DNA of 54,950 nt from positions 1 to 54,950 of the forward strand of contig JBAIYS010000017.1 in NCBI GenBank assembly GCA_036763105.1, read 5' to 3'. Source of the DNA: Peptococcaceae bacterium 1198_IL3148. Lineage in GTDB: Bacteria > Bacillota > Desulfotomaculia > Desulfotomaculales > Desulfohalotomaculaceae. The notes under the pieces are model-generated. The model saw nothing but the letters and a program-made list of their open reading frames with translations. It made no database searches and had not been told where the DNA came from. Positions 1 to 7,112 of this stretch are shown here, in pieces (position 1 is the first letter of the stretch; every line of letters begins with the position of its first letter). Both the position numbers and the translations under genes were made by a program.

Positions 1-1
1 T

Positions 2-847
2 TGCCCCTTGAGATGCAAGTGGTGTTCCAATCCGGAGGGTCTGGAAAGGAAATATCAGGTGATGTTCAAAGAAGATTTGTGTGTTAACTGTGGCAACTGT
101 ATTCCTATTTGTCCCGCCCACATCCATTTTTTTCAGGATGAAGCTGGCAGGCGCCATAGGGTAAACAGAGACATTGACTGTATCGGATGTCGAAAGTGTG
201 AAAGCGTTTGCCCCAAGCAGGCACTGTCGGTGGTGGGTTCAGAAAAAACCATTTCCCAAGTGATGGATATCATCCAGCAGGATATGCCTTTCTACATGAG
301 CTCAGGCGGAGGCATTACGCTGGGGGGAGGGGAAGTGACAGCCCAGCCGGAATTTGCCACCAACCTGTTGACGGAATGTAAACGGCTGGGCATTCACACC
401 GCCATTGAAACCTCAGGCTATGTAAAACAGGAAGCACTGTTGAGAATCGCTGAGTTTACCGATTTATTTCTGTTTGACATTAAGCACATTGATTCCGAGC
501 GACATTATGAACTTACCGGGGTGCACAATGAACGTATTTTGGATAATCTAACGGAGCTGATCCGCCGGGGGTATAATGTCAAAGTGCGGATGCCTTTGAT
601 TCGAGGATTGAATGATAGTGAAGATGCCATTGGTAGAACTTTAGAATTTTTGCAGCCCTTTAAAATTTATAAGAACTTTCAGGGCATTGACTTGCTTCCC
701 TATCACAAATTGGGCATCAACAAATACAAGCAATTGGACATGAAATATCCCATTGCCGAAGATTTAAGTTTTAAAGCAGAAGAGTTGGCTAAAATTGAAG
801 AGTTTATCAAGGGTTATGACATCCAGGTGACAGTGATCAGACATTAA
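2..847 (+). CDS. cutD: Glycyl-radical enzyme activating enzyme, CutD-like (5' partial)
   Basis: Radical SAM activase that would install the glycyl radical on a partner enzyme encoded just upstream, outside the window. The reading frame is open from base 2, and its first visible residues are CPLRCKWC, which is the CxxxCxxC cluster motif, so only a short N-terminus is missing. An inserted two-cluster ferredoxin domain follows (CVNCGNCIPICP near residue 25 and CIGCRKCESVCP near residue 60), typical of this activase family. The GGGEV SAM-binding motif and the C-terminal radical SAM barrel are intact. It is the first visible gene of a microcompartment operon. The sequence resembles choline TMA-lyase activases as I remember them, but without the partner enzyme an isethionate or propanediol system cannot be excluded. 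Confidence 0.85.
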   Translation, partial: CPLRCKWCSNPEGLERKYQVMFKEDLCVNCGNCIPICPAHIHFFQDEAGRRHRVNRDIDCIGCRKCESVCPKQALSVVGSEKTISQVMDIIQQDMPFYMSSGGGITLGGGEVTAQPEFATNLLTECKRLGIHTAIETSGYVKQEALLRIAEFTDLFLFDIKHIDSERHYELTGVHNERILDNLTELIRRGYNVKVRMPLIRGLNDSEDAIGRTLEFLQPFKIYKNFQGIDLLPYHKLGINKYKQLDMKYPIAEDLSFKAEELAKIEEFIKGYDIQVTVIRH

Positions 848-873
848 ATGTATCTACCGGACGGAGGGGTTTT

Positions 874-1227
874 ATGAGTGTAGCCGATGAGTTTGACAGA
901 AAACGGATTATTCAGGAGTCGGTGCCTGGCAAGCAGGTTACTCTGGCACACATCATTGCTTCGCCGGTGCAAGAGATATATGAACGGTTGGGCATTGAAG
1001 AAAGAGGGGCCATTGGCATATCCACCCTCACCCCCTGTGAGACGGCAATTATTGCAGCGGATATTGCCACCAAGACATCCGGCGTAGAAATTGGTTTTCT
1101 TGATCGATTTACCGGTTCGCTGGTGATAGCCGGTGATGTGGCCAGTGTGGAAGAGGCTATGGTGGCCATTAATGACACGCTAGAAAAACTGTTGGGCTTC
1201 ACGCCGGCCAAGATTACCCGCACATGA
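874..1227 (+). CDS. eutS: EutS/PduU-type microcompartment shell protein (permuted BMC-H)
   Basis: Shell protein of 117 aa from the circularly permuted BMC-H class. The N-terminal stretch RIIQESVPGKQVTLAHIIA and the later GAIGISTLTPCETAIIAAD and GFLDRFTGSLVIAGDVASVE segments follow the EutS/PduU pattern. In that class an extra N-terminal strand forms a small barrel capping the hexamer pore. The start has a GGAGGGG ribosome site about 6 bases upstream. The gene lies 26 bases after the activase and overlaps the EutP-like gene by four bases (ATGA), so the two are probably translationally coupled. Confidence 0.93.
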   Translation: MSVADEFDRKRIIQESVPGKQVTLAHIIASPVQEIYERLGIEERGAIGISTLTPCETAIIAADIATKTSGVEIGFLDRFTGSLVIAGDVASVEEAMVAINDTLEKLLGFTPAKITRT

Positions 1228-1658
1228 AGAAGCGAATTATGATTGTCGGACCAACTCAATGCGGCAAATCTACACTGGCCAAGGTTTTAAACGATGGCAA
1301 AGGCCCGTTAAAAAAGACCCAAGAGGTTATTTACGGCAAAAACACCATCGACACACCGGGTGCTTATATTGAAAACGCTTATGCCTATAAATATCTAATT
1401 GCAACGGCACAAACCGCATCCCATGTGTTGATGCTGGTTGATCAATGGCGAGTCGCTGAAGTATATCCACCGGGTTTTGCTAAATCCTTTACCTGTCCGG
1501 TCATTGGAGTGGTTACTAAGATTGATTTGGCGCCGCACAATGCTCATTTGACAAGACAGCAGTTAAAAAAGATAGGGATTTTAGAACCTTATTTTTGGAT
1601 ATCTTTAAAAGATAATACCGGCGTCAAAGCGTTAAAGGACTATTTAATTAGAAATTAA
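1224..1658 (+). CDS. eutP: EutP/PduV-like small GTPase
   Basis: Protein of 144 aa with a P-loop near the N-terminus (GPTQCGKST, about residues 9-17), a DTPG switch-like motif near residue 43 and TKID (the guanine-specificity NKxD equivalent) near residue 92. This matches the EutP/PduV family of microcompartment-associated Ras-like NTPases. Members have been linked to shell association and, for EutP, to acetate kinase activity. That second role would be useful here, because no separate acetate kinase is visible in this operon. It overlaps the eutS-like gene by four bases. Confidence 0.88.
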   Translation: MKKRIMIVGPTQCGKSTLAKVLNDGKGPLKKTQEVIYGKNTIDTPGAYIENAYAYKYLIATAQTASHVLMLVDQWRVAEVYPPGFAKSFTCPVIGVVTKIDLAPHNAHLTRQQLKKIGILEPYFWISLKDNTGVKALKDYLIRN

Positions 1659-1747
1659 GAATCGGTTAAAAATCTAGATTCTTCATATATAAATGCATTC
1701 TTGATGCTTCAGCAATAAATTGACGTTCAGGAAGGTGGGGTGAGGTC

Positions 1748-2410
1748 ATGAAATTCATCACCGAAATGGAATTGCGAGATCTATACAAAAGAGAACCCTT
1801 TACTTCTTATGTGCTGGAGCCAGATGCCAGGATTACACCGGGGGCCCGTCAATTTCTTATGGACAGACGAGTGACGTTGGTACAGGCCCCAATTGGTGAT
1901 GGCCAAAAAACAAATACCAACCAAGCGCATCAAGTACAGGGGCAGAGAAACCACTGCACCCTGAGATTGCGCAGAACAATGGACCGCATTGAATCTTTAT
2001 TTCTCCTAGTTGCTGCAGAAATTTTACGCGGAGGAGATGTTGTGTTGTCACAGCAAGTGATGGCACTGGGAAAGTGTTTCCGAAACGTGGGCCAAGCGGA
2101 GCGCAAACAGCATCCCCCAGAGGACATTGAGTTTTGGGGATGGTCTGAAGAGGAAATAAAAAGACGAACCCATCACCTGGAAGAGTACGATGATATTAAC
2201 GAGTTTCACGTCGGCTTGAAAAATGGTAAAGAGATTACGCTACTTAATTATTTGCGCGCTTCCCTCCGTGAGGTGGAACCGGCCATTTTGGAAGTCTACT
2301 GGCAGGAGGAACAGCAAGCTTGTTCCCGGCAAGAATTGATTGATAAAGTCAATTTGATCATTAATATCCTCTGCATGATGATGTGGAAGTGTCTAGGGGG
2401 GCAAAAGTAA
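1748..2410 (+). CDS. EutT-like cobalamin adenosyltransferase homologue, metal-binding segment missing
   Basis: Protein of 220 aa. The N-terminus (FITEMELRDLY, then DARITPGARQFLMDRRV) and the C-terminal helical part (a GWSEEEIKRRTHH-like stretch, then LLNYLRASLREVEP) align by eye with EutT, the ethanolamine-utilization ATP:cob(I)alamin adenosyltransferase. EutT normally carries a His plus CCxxC metal motif between these parts. Here that stretch (about residues 45-75) is short and polar with no CCxxC. The ribosome site GGTGGGGTGAGG precedes the ATG. No B12-dependent enzyme is visible nearby, so the protein may have a structural or altered role. Family assignment is fairly sure; activity is doubtful. 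Confidence 0.75.
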   Translation: MKFITEMELRDLYKREPFTSYVLEPDARITPGARQFLMDRRVTLVQAPIGDGQKTNTNQAHQVQGQRNHCTLRLRRTMDRIESLFLLVAAEILRGGDVVLSQQVMALGKCFRNVGQAERKQHPPEDIEFWGWSEEEIKRRTHHLEEYDDINEFHVGLKNGKEITLLNYLRASLREVEPAILEVYWQEEQQACSRQELIDKVNLIINILCMMMWKCLGGQK

Positions 2411-2411
2411 C

Positions 2412-3248
2412 ATGGCAAATTCAGCATTTCAATACTGCGATCAACTTATTTGTAATTTTGAAAAAGTAATTAAAAAACCAATATTGAATAAATCCTCCGT
2501 TTATTACACCGGTGTTGACCTGGGAACAGCCTATGTTGTGCTGGCGGTGTTGGATGAGAATTATCAACCTGTTGCCGGAGCCTACCGTTTTGCCAATGTG
2601 GTCAAAGATGGCATGGTGGTGGACTATATCGGTGCCATGCGCATTGTGAAGGAGTTAAAACAAGAGCTGGAAGAGAAACTTGGTACCGAGCTGATTTACG
2701 CTGCGGCGGCCCTTCCGCCAGGCACCTTTACCCTGGACTCCGGTGCCATTAGACATGTGGTTGAAGGGGCAGGTTTTGAAATTACCAACCTGTTGGATGA
2801 GCCCACAGCGGCCAATGCCGCTCTGAAGATAAAGGACGGTGCCATTGTGGATATTGGTGGCGGCACCACTGGGATTGCTATCATTAAAGACGGCAAAGTG
2901 GTTTATGTAGCCGACGAACCCACCGGTGGCACTCACTTTTCGCTGGTTGTTTCCGGTGCCTATAAAATGAGTTTTGAAGATGCCGATCGATATAAGCGAG
3001 ACTCCAAAAACCACAGGGAATTGATGCCGGTGTTGCGACCGGTGATTGAAAAGGTTTCATCCATTATCAGTCGTCACATCAGTGAACACCAAGTAAAAGA
3101 AATCTATCTGGTGGGTGGCACCTGTTGCTTACAAGGGATTGAAGAAATCATCGCTAAACAAACTAAACTACCCACATTAAAGCCACAGAATCCGATGTTT
3201 GTAACGCCTTTGGGTATTGCCCTTAACTGTACCCAACAAATCCTTTAG
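2412..3248 (+). CDS. eutJ: EutJ-like actin-fold chaperone-type protein
   Basis: Protein of 278 aa with an ASKHA (actin/Hsp70-like) ATPase fold. It shows VDLGTAYVVLAVLD near residue 36, LDEPTAANAAL near residue 132, DIGGGTTGIAI near residue 149 and LVGGTCCLQGIEEI near residue 235. These phosphate- and adenosine-binding motifs match EutJ, a presumed assembly or reactivation factor of microcompartments whose role is not settled. It begins one base after the EutT-like gene ends, which suggests coupling. Confidence 0.88.
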   Translation: MANSAFQYCDQLICNFEKVIKKPILNKSSVYYTGVDLGTAYVVLAVLDENYQPVAGAYRFANVVKDGMVVDYIGAMRIVKELKQELEEKLGTELIYAAAALPPGTFTLDSGAIRHVVEGAGFEITNLLDEPTAANAALKIKDGAIVDIGGGTTGIAIIKDGKVVYVADEPTGGTHFSLVVSGAYKMSFEDADRYKRDSKNHRELMPVLRPVIEKVSSIISRHISEHQVKEIYLVGGTCCLQGIEEIIAKQTKLPTLKPQNPMFVTPLGIALNCTQQIL

Positions 3249-3266
3249 GTAGGGGTGAAATTGCAC

Positions 3267-3575
3267 ATGGACTATAGGATTATCAAGTCCCCCGCCAAGG
3301 GGGCATTGGACATGCTCTTTCGCCGCAAGGGATCTGCCTCTACCATCGCCATCGAGAATTATGATGCCGTCGGTTTAGTTCAGGGGCGGCTAATTGACAT
3401 GGTTTTTGCTGCTGACATTGCAGAAAAGGCGGCTGGGGTGGTGGTGGAAGATATTAAAGGCCATTGCCCGCAAAATCTGATTATGATCGCCATCTTTGGA
3501 GATACCGCATCGGTGGAAGCGGCTATAAATGAAATAAAAAGTAAGATGAAAGCAGCAGAAAAGGGTGAGACCTGA
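3267..3575 (+). CDS. Divergent BMC-H shell protein with unusual pore loop
   Basis: A single BMC domain of 102 aa if translation starts at the ATG eight bases after a GGTAGGGGTGA ribosome site; an in-frame GTG at 3255 is an alternative. About 30 extra residues precede the domain. AVGLVQGRLIDMVFAADIA matches the start of canonical BMC-H proteins and IAIFGDTASVEAAI matches their second half. Between them, where canonical proteins have a Gly-rich pore loop (VGGGL in the PduA-like protein at 9270), this one has HCPQNL. The hexamer pore would therefore be lined by different side chains, including a cysteine. The BMC assignment is firm; pore function is inference. Confidence 0.85.
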   Translation: MDYRIIKSPAKGALDMLFRRKGSASTIAIENYDAVGLVQGRLIDMVFAADIAEKAAGVVVEDIKGHCPQNLIMIAIFGDTASVEAAINEIKSKMKAAEKGET

Positions 3576-3835
3576 TGATAGCAGCCAAGGTAATTGATAA
3601 TATCTGGTCAACAAGAAAAGCCGATTCTCTCAGGGGACTGAAATTTATGTTGGTGGAAGTTCTCGGCGGTATTGATGCCGGCCGGCTGATAATAGCTGCC
3701 GACACCATTGGTGCTGGCATTGGCGAACGGGTGCTGGTCTGTACTGGCAGCTCCGCTCGCAAAATGCTCGATCGGGACGATACACCCATTGATGCCGTTA
3801 TTGTGGGAATCATTGACGAAGACTGCGTGTTTTAA
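3575..3835 (+). CDS. eutN: EutN/CcmL-type pentameric vertex protein (BMC-P)
   Basis: Protein of 86 aa from the EutN/CcmL/PduN family, which forms pentamers capping the vertices of the shell. Diagnostic parts are the N-terminal AKVIDNIWSTRKADSLRGLKF strand region, DTIGAGIGERVLVCTGSSAR in the middle, and the C-terminal PIDAVIVGIID. Its ATG overlaps the stop codon of the preceding BMC-H gene by one base. Length and motifs are normal for the family. It is the only vertex protein visible in this part of the operon. Confidence 0.95.
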   Translation: MIAAKVIDNIWSTRKADSLRGLKFMLVEVLGGIDAGRLIIAADTIGAGIGERVLVCTGSSARKMLDRDDTPIDAVIVGIIDEDCVF

Positions 3836-3856
3836 CAAATCTGGGGGTGAAACAAT

Positions 3857-5185
3857 TTGGATCTGCAGAGCATAATCAAAGATGCAGGGATTATTGGAGC
3901 TGGGGGAGCTGGCTTCCCAACTCACGCCAAATTAACTTCTAAAGCCGAGTATATATTGCTTAACGGAGCGGAATGTGAACCGCTTTTAAGGGTGGACCAG
4001 CAATTGATGGAGCTGTACCCTGATGAAATCATTAGGGGGTTGGAAGCTGCCGGAAGGTATATTGAAGCCCGCCAGGCCATCATTGGCATTAAGGGCAAAC
4101 ATAAAGAAGTCATCGCCATCATGCGTGAAAGAATTGCCGCTTTGGGGTTGGCAAATTACATGGAAGTGAAGGAATTGCCAGATGTCTACCCCGTTGGTGA
4201 TGAACAGGTTTTGGTTTATCAACTGACTAACAGAATTGTTCCGGAAGCATCCATTCCCCTAAAGGTGGGCTGTGTGGTTATCAATTCAGAAACGGCCTTA
4301 AATATCGCCAACGCGCTGGCAGGAAATCCCGTTACAGAGACCTACATCACCGTTGCCGGGGATGTTCCTCAGCCGGTGACAGTGAAAGTACCTGTGGGCA
4401 CACCCATCCGGGATGTGATTAAACAGTGCGGGTTGGAAAATGTGGATGATTATGCGGTGATAGACGGTGGACCGATGATGGGTCCGGTAATGAACAGTGT
4501 GGATGGGTATGTCACTAAAAAGAGCAAAGGGTATGTGGTGCTCAAAAAAGACCATTTTCTCATTGGTAAAAAATCTGTCAGTTTTGACCAAGCAAGGATA
4601 ATTGGCAGAAGCGCCTGTGAACAATGTCGGATGTGTACCGATATATGTCCCCGCTATCTGTTGGGGCACAATATTCAACCACACAAAGTGATGCGGGCTT
4701 TGCGCTACAATCTTGAGGACGTAAAGGAGTTACAAATTGCGCAACTGTGTTGCGAATGTAACGTTTGCGAATTGTTCTCCTGTCCGGCCGGTCTGCCGCC
4801 GCGAACGGTCAATAAACTTTATAAGCAAAGGTTGGCAGAACAGGGGGTTAGATATCAGCCCACAGAGACCGAATTCCAACCACGTTCGGCCAGAGAATAT
4901 CGCCTGCTGCCTAGCAAACGTTTAATTGCCAAAATTGGTTTAACGGCTTTTGAAAAACCGGCACCCATGACCCAGGTGGAATTTAAACCCGAATACATTA
5001 GTATTTCGCTGCGGCAGCACATTGGTGCGCCGGCGATACCGGTTGTGGCGGTAGGTGAGCAGGTTAGAGCTGGGCAACTGATTGGAAAAATTCCAGACAA
5101 TAGTCTCGGCGCTGCCGTTCACGCCAGCCTCGACGGTACTGTTGTAGAGAAAACGGATAATTCTATTGTGATAAAGGTGGGTTAG
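3857..5185 (+). CDS. pduS: PduS-like flavin/Fe-S electron-transfer protein (RnfC-like)
   Basis: Protein of 442 aa starting at TTG, with a GGGGGTGA ribosome site ten bases upstream. The N-terminal GAGGAGFPTHAKL is the flavin/NADH-binding glycine-rich motif of RnfC and complex I NuoF-like proteins. Two cysteine clusters follow near residues 255 and 295 (CEQCRMCTDICP and CCECNVC with a later Cys), then a C-terminal RnfC-type barrel sandwich. In Pdu microcompartments PduS is a cob(III)alamin reductase that contacts the shell protein PduT. Here, with no B12 enzyme visible, it more likely moves electrons between cofactors inside the shell and the cytoplasm. The PduT-like gene follows after one base. 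Confidence 0.9.
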   Translation: MDLQSIIKDAGIIGAGGAGFPTHAKLTSKAEYILLNGAECEPLLRVDQQLMELYPDEIIRGLEAAGRYIEARQAIIGIKGKHKEVIAIMRERIAALGLANYMEVKELPDVYPVGDEQVLVYQLTNRIVPEASIPLKVGCVVINSETALNIANALAGNPVTETYITVAGDVPQPVTVKVPVGTPIRDVIKQCGLENVDDYAVIDGGPMMGPVMNSVDGYVTKKSKGYVVLKKDHFLIGKKSVSFDQARIIGRSACEQCRMCTDICPRYLLGHNIQPHKVMRALRYNLEDVKELQIAQLCCECNVCELFSCPAGLPPRTVNKLYKQRLAEQGVRYQPTETEFQPRSAREYRLLPSKRLIAKIGLTAFEKPAPMTQVEFKPEYISISLRQHIGAPAIPVVAVGEQVRAGQLIGKIPDNSLGAAVHASLDGTVVEKTDNSIVIKVG

Positions 5186-5186
5186 T

Positions 5187-5735
5187 ATGTATAACGCGAT
5201 AGGTATGATTGAGCTTACAAGTATTGCCAGAGGAATTTTTGCGGCAGACCTGATGCTTAAAACCGCTGCCGTTGAGGTTGTCACTGCATCTTCTGTCTGT
5301 CCGGGAAAATATATCGCCATTGTTTCAGGGGATGTTGCTGCGGTGGAAAGCTCCATTGGCGTAGGCGAGGAAACAGCAGGAGAGTATCTGGTGGATAGCT
5401 TTATCCTGCCCAATGTCCATCCGGGTGTTTTCCCGGCCATTACCTCCACCACCATGCCGGATGAAACCGGAGCGCTGGGAATTATGGAATCATTCTCGCT
5501 GGCATCAATGATTATTGCAGCCGATGCAGCACTGAAAGCTGCGGACATACAGGCTCTGGAGTTGCGTTTAGGTAGTGGCCTGGGGGGCAAAGCATATTTC
5601 ACCTTTACCGGAGATGTGGCCGCGGTGCAAGCAGGTATCGATGCCGGAAAAGCCATTGCTCTGGAAAAAGGTTTGTTAGTAGATGTCGAGGTAATTGCTT
5701 CTCCGTCGGACAGACTGTGGACATCACTATTCTAA
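5187..5735 (+). CDS. pduT: PduT-like tandem-BMC shell protein with Fe-S cysteine
   Basis: Protein of 182 aa containing two BMC domains in tandem (about residues 3-85 and 95-180), so it forms a pseudohexameric trimer. The first domain has Cys38 in SSVCPGKY, the same position at which PduT coordinates a [4Fe-4S] cluster in the trimer pore. Directly following the PduS-like gene, it probably forms the shell electron conduit with that protein. The family assignment is strong; the presence of the cluster is inferred from the single conserved cysteine. Confidence 0.93.
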   Translation: MYNAIGMIELTSIARGIFAADLMLKTAAVEVVTASSVCPGKYIAIVSGDVAAVESSIGVGEETAGEYLVDSFILPNVHPGVFPAITSTTMPDETGALGIMESFSLASMIIAADAALKAADIQALELRLGSGLGGKAYFTFTGDVAAVQAGIDAGKAIALEKGLLVDVEVIASPSDRLWTSLF

Positions 5736-5777
5736 CACTACAATTACAGACAACACTTTACCAAGGGAGGTGCTATT

Positions 5778-6434
5778 TTGAAAAAACTTGTTTGTGCAAA
5801 TGAGGTCAAAGCAGCAGCAGATAGGGGACAAAACATAATTTGCGTAGACACCAATACCATTGTCACACCGTCGGCCAAGGATCTGGCCAGAGAGCTGGGG
5901 GTCGACTTTACAACAGATGCATCTGTTGCGGCAAATCACACTTGCAAAGACGCTGGTCTGCAACAGAAAGATTGCCGGATAAATGGGATTGATCCTGACG
6001 TGATCTATCAAGTTGTAAAGGCAGTATTGTCCAGCAGACTGCTGGCAAGCGCTTCCGGGCCATCTCCCGAACCGCCCTTTGTTACAGACTTTGATCCCAA
6101 AAGTGGATTTAAAATTGTGCGCGGCAGGTCAGTGAAATACCAGGCCTTTGATACAGGGAATCCCAGTACCAACGTAGCCTATCGTGAAGTGGTTAGTCAA
6201 AATGATTCCCAAATGAGCGCTGGCTTTTTAACCATTGAGAAATCCAGCTTTGAGTGGGAAATGTGCCATGGGGAGATTGATATTATTCTCGAAGGCAGCT
6301 TGTCCATCACCATTAATGGTCAGACTTATCACGCCTGCCAAGGGGATGTACTATTGGTACCCAAAGGTTCCAAGGTAACCTGGAGTGCTGACGGGTATGC
6401 TAGACTTTTCTACGCAACCCACCCAACGAATTGA
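5778..6434 (+). CDS. eutQ: EutQ-like cupin, acetate-kinase-type microcompartment protein
   Basis: Protein of 218 aa starting at TTG with the ribosome site AAGGGAGGTG eight bases upstream. The C-terminal half is a single cupin (FEWEMCHGEIDIILEGSLSI, then a GDVLLVPKGSKVTW turn). The N-terminal half contains KAAADRGQ and TPSAKDLARELGV, which match EutQ. EutQ proteins have been reported to have acetate kinase activity and to help shell assembly. Here it could complete the ATP-yielding end of the pathway after PduL. The N-terminal TP-x-AR-type motif resembles one in the EutT-like protein. Confidence 0.9.
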   Translation: MKKLVCANEVKAAADRGQNIICVDTNTIVTPSAKDLARELGVDFTTDASVAANHTCKDAGLQQKDCRINGIDPDVIYQVVKAVLSSRLLASASGPSPEPPFVTDFDPKSGFKIVRGRSVKYQAFDTGNPSTNVAYREVVSQNDSQMSAGFLTIEKSSFEWEMCHGEIDIILEGSLSITINGQTYHACQGDVLLVPKGSKVTWSADGYARLFYATHPTN

Positions 6435-6448
6435 TAGGAGGGTAAGCG

Positions 6449-7066
6449 ATGCAGGCTCTTGGTCTAATTGAGACACGGGGGCTCCTCCCTGCTATTGAAT
6501 GTGCAGACGTCATGCTCAAAGCGGCCCAAGTGGAACTTGTGGAAAGAACCTTTGTTGGTGGTGGCCTGGTAACAATTATGGTAACTGGTGATGTGGCTGC
6601 TGTGAAAGCTGCCGTGGAAGCAGGCGTAGCAGCAGTGGAAAAAATTAATCGCTGGTCATTGATTTCTCAGCATGTAATTGCTAGGCCGCATTATGAGATG
6701 GAAAACATTGTAGCGGCCCGGGCAAATACCGTTGAGGAAAAAGCCAACATAAATGAACCATTGGCAAACCAAGGGGTTACAGATGCTACAGAAGTGACAG
6801 AACCGGCCAAGATCGTGGAGGAGAGCACTAAGCCAGCGCCAACAACGCTGGTGAGCGTCCACAAACCAGAGTTAGATGCTTTGGTACAGCAATTCGGCCT
6901 TGAAAAAGCGGTGGCAATGCTGAAATCGCTTTCGGTGGCAAAACTTCGGAAGCTGGCAAGAGAATATAAAGATCTTGGCATAGCAGGAAGAGCCATATCC
7001 AAAGCAAACAAAGAATTACTGATCCAGAAACTAAAGGGGTATTACAAACATTGGCAGCAAAAGTAA
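6449..7066 (+). CDS. BMC-H shell protein with C-terminal Rho_N/SAP-like extension
   Basis: Protein of 205 aa. Residues 1-85 are a canonical BMC-H domain with pore loop FVGGGL (residues 35-40). Residues about 90-140 form an acidic, Ala/Glu/Thr-rich linker. Residues about 140-205 form a basic helical domain with LSVAKLRKLAREYKDLGI and KANKELLIQKLKGYYK, resembling the Rho N-terminal or SAP-type helix-extended-loop-helix fold. EutK and PduK-type shell proteins also carry C-terminal extensions, and EutK ends in a nucleic-acid-binding-like domain. The ribosome site is GGAGGG. The tail may tether nucleic acid, protein cargo or the cytoskeleton; its function is unknown. Confidence 0.85.
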   Translation: MQALGLIETRGLLPAIECADVMLKAAQVELVERTFVGGGLVTIMVTGDVAAVKAAVEAGVAAVEKINRWSLISQHVIARPHYEMENIVAARANTVEEKANINEPLANQGVTDATEVTEPAKIVEESTKPAPTTLVSVHKPELDALVQQFGLEKAVAMLKSLSVAKLRKLAREYKDLGIAGRAISKANKELLIQKLKGYYKHWQQK

Positions 7067-7112
7067 TTATCCCTGCCCAAATAACCAATGACAGTGTAGG
7101 GAGGAATAGTAA

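Noticed and set aside
4940-5656. Open minus-strand frame of 238 codons
   Set aside because: It lies antisense to the pduS-like and pduT-like genes, has low-complexity Ser/Ala/Pro composition and no ribosome site.
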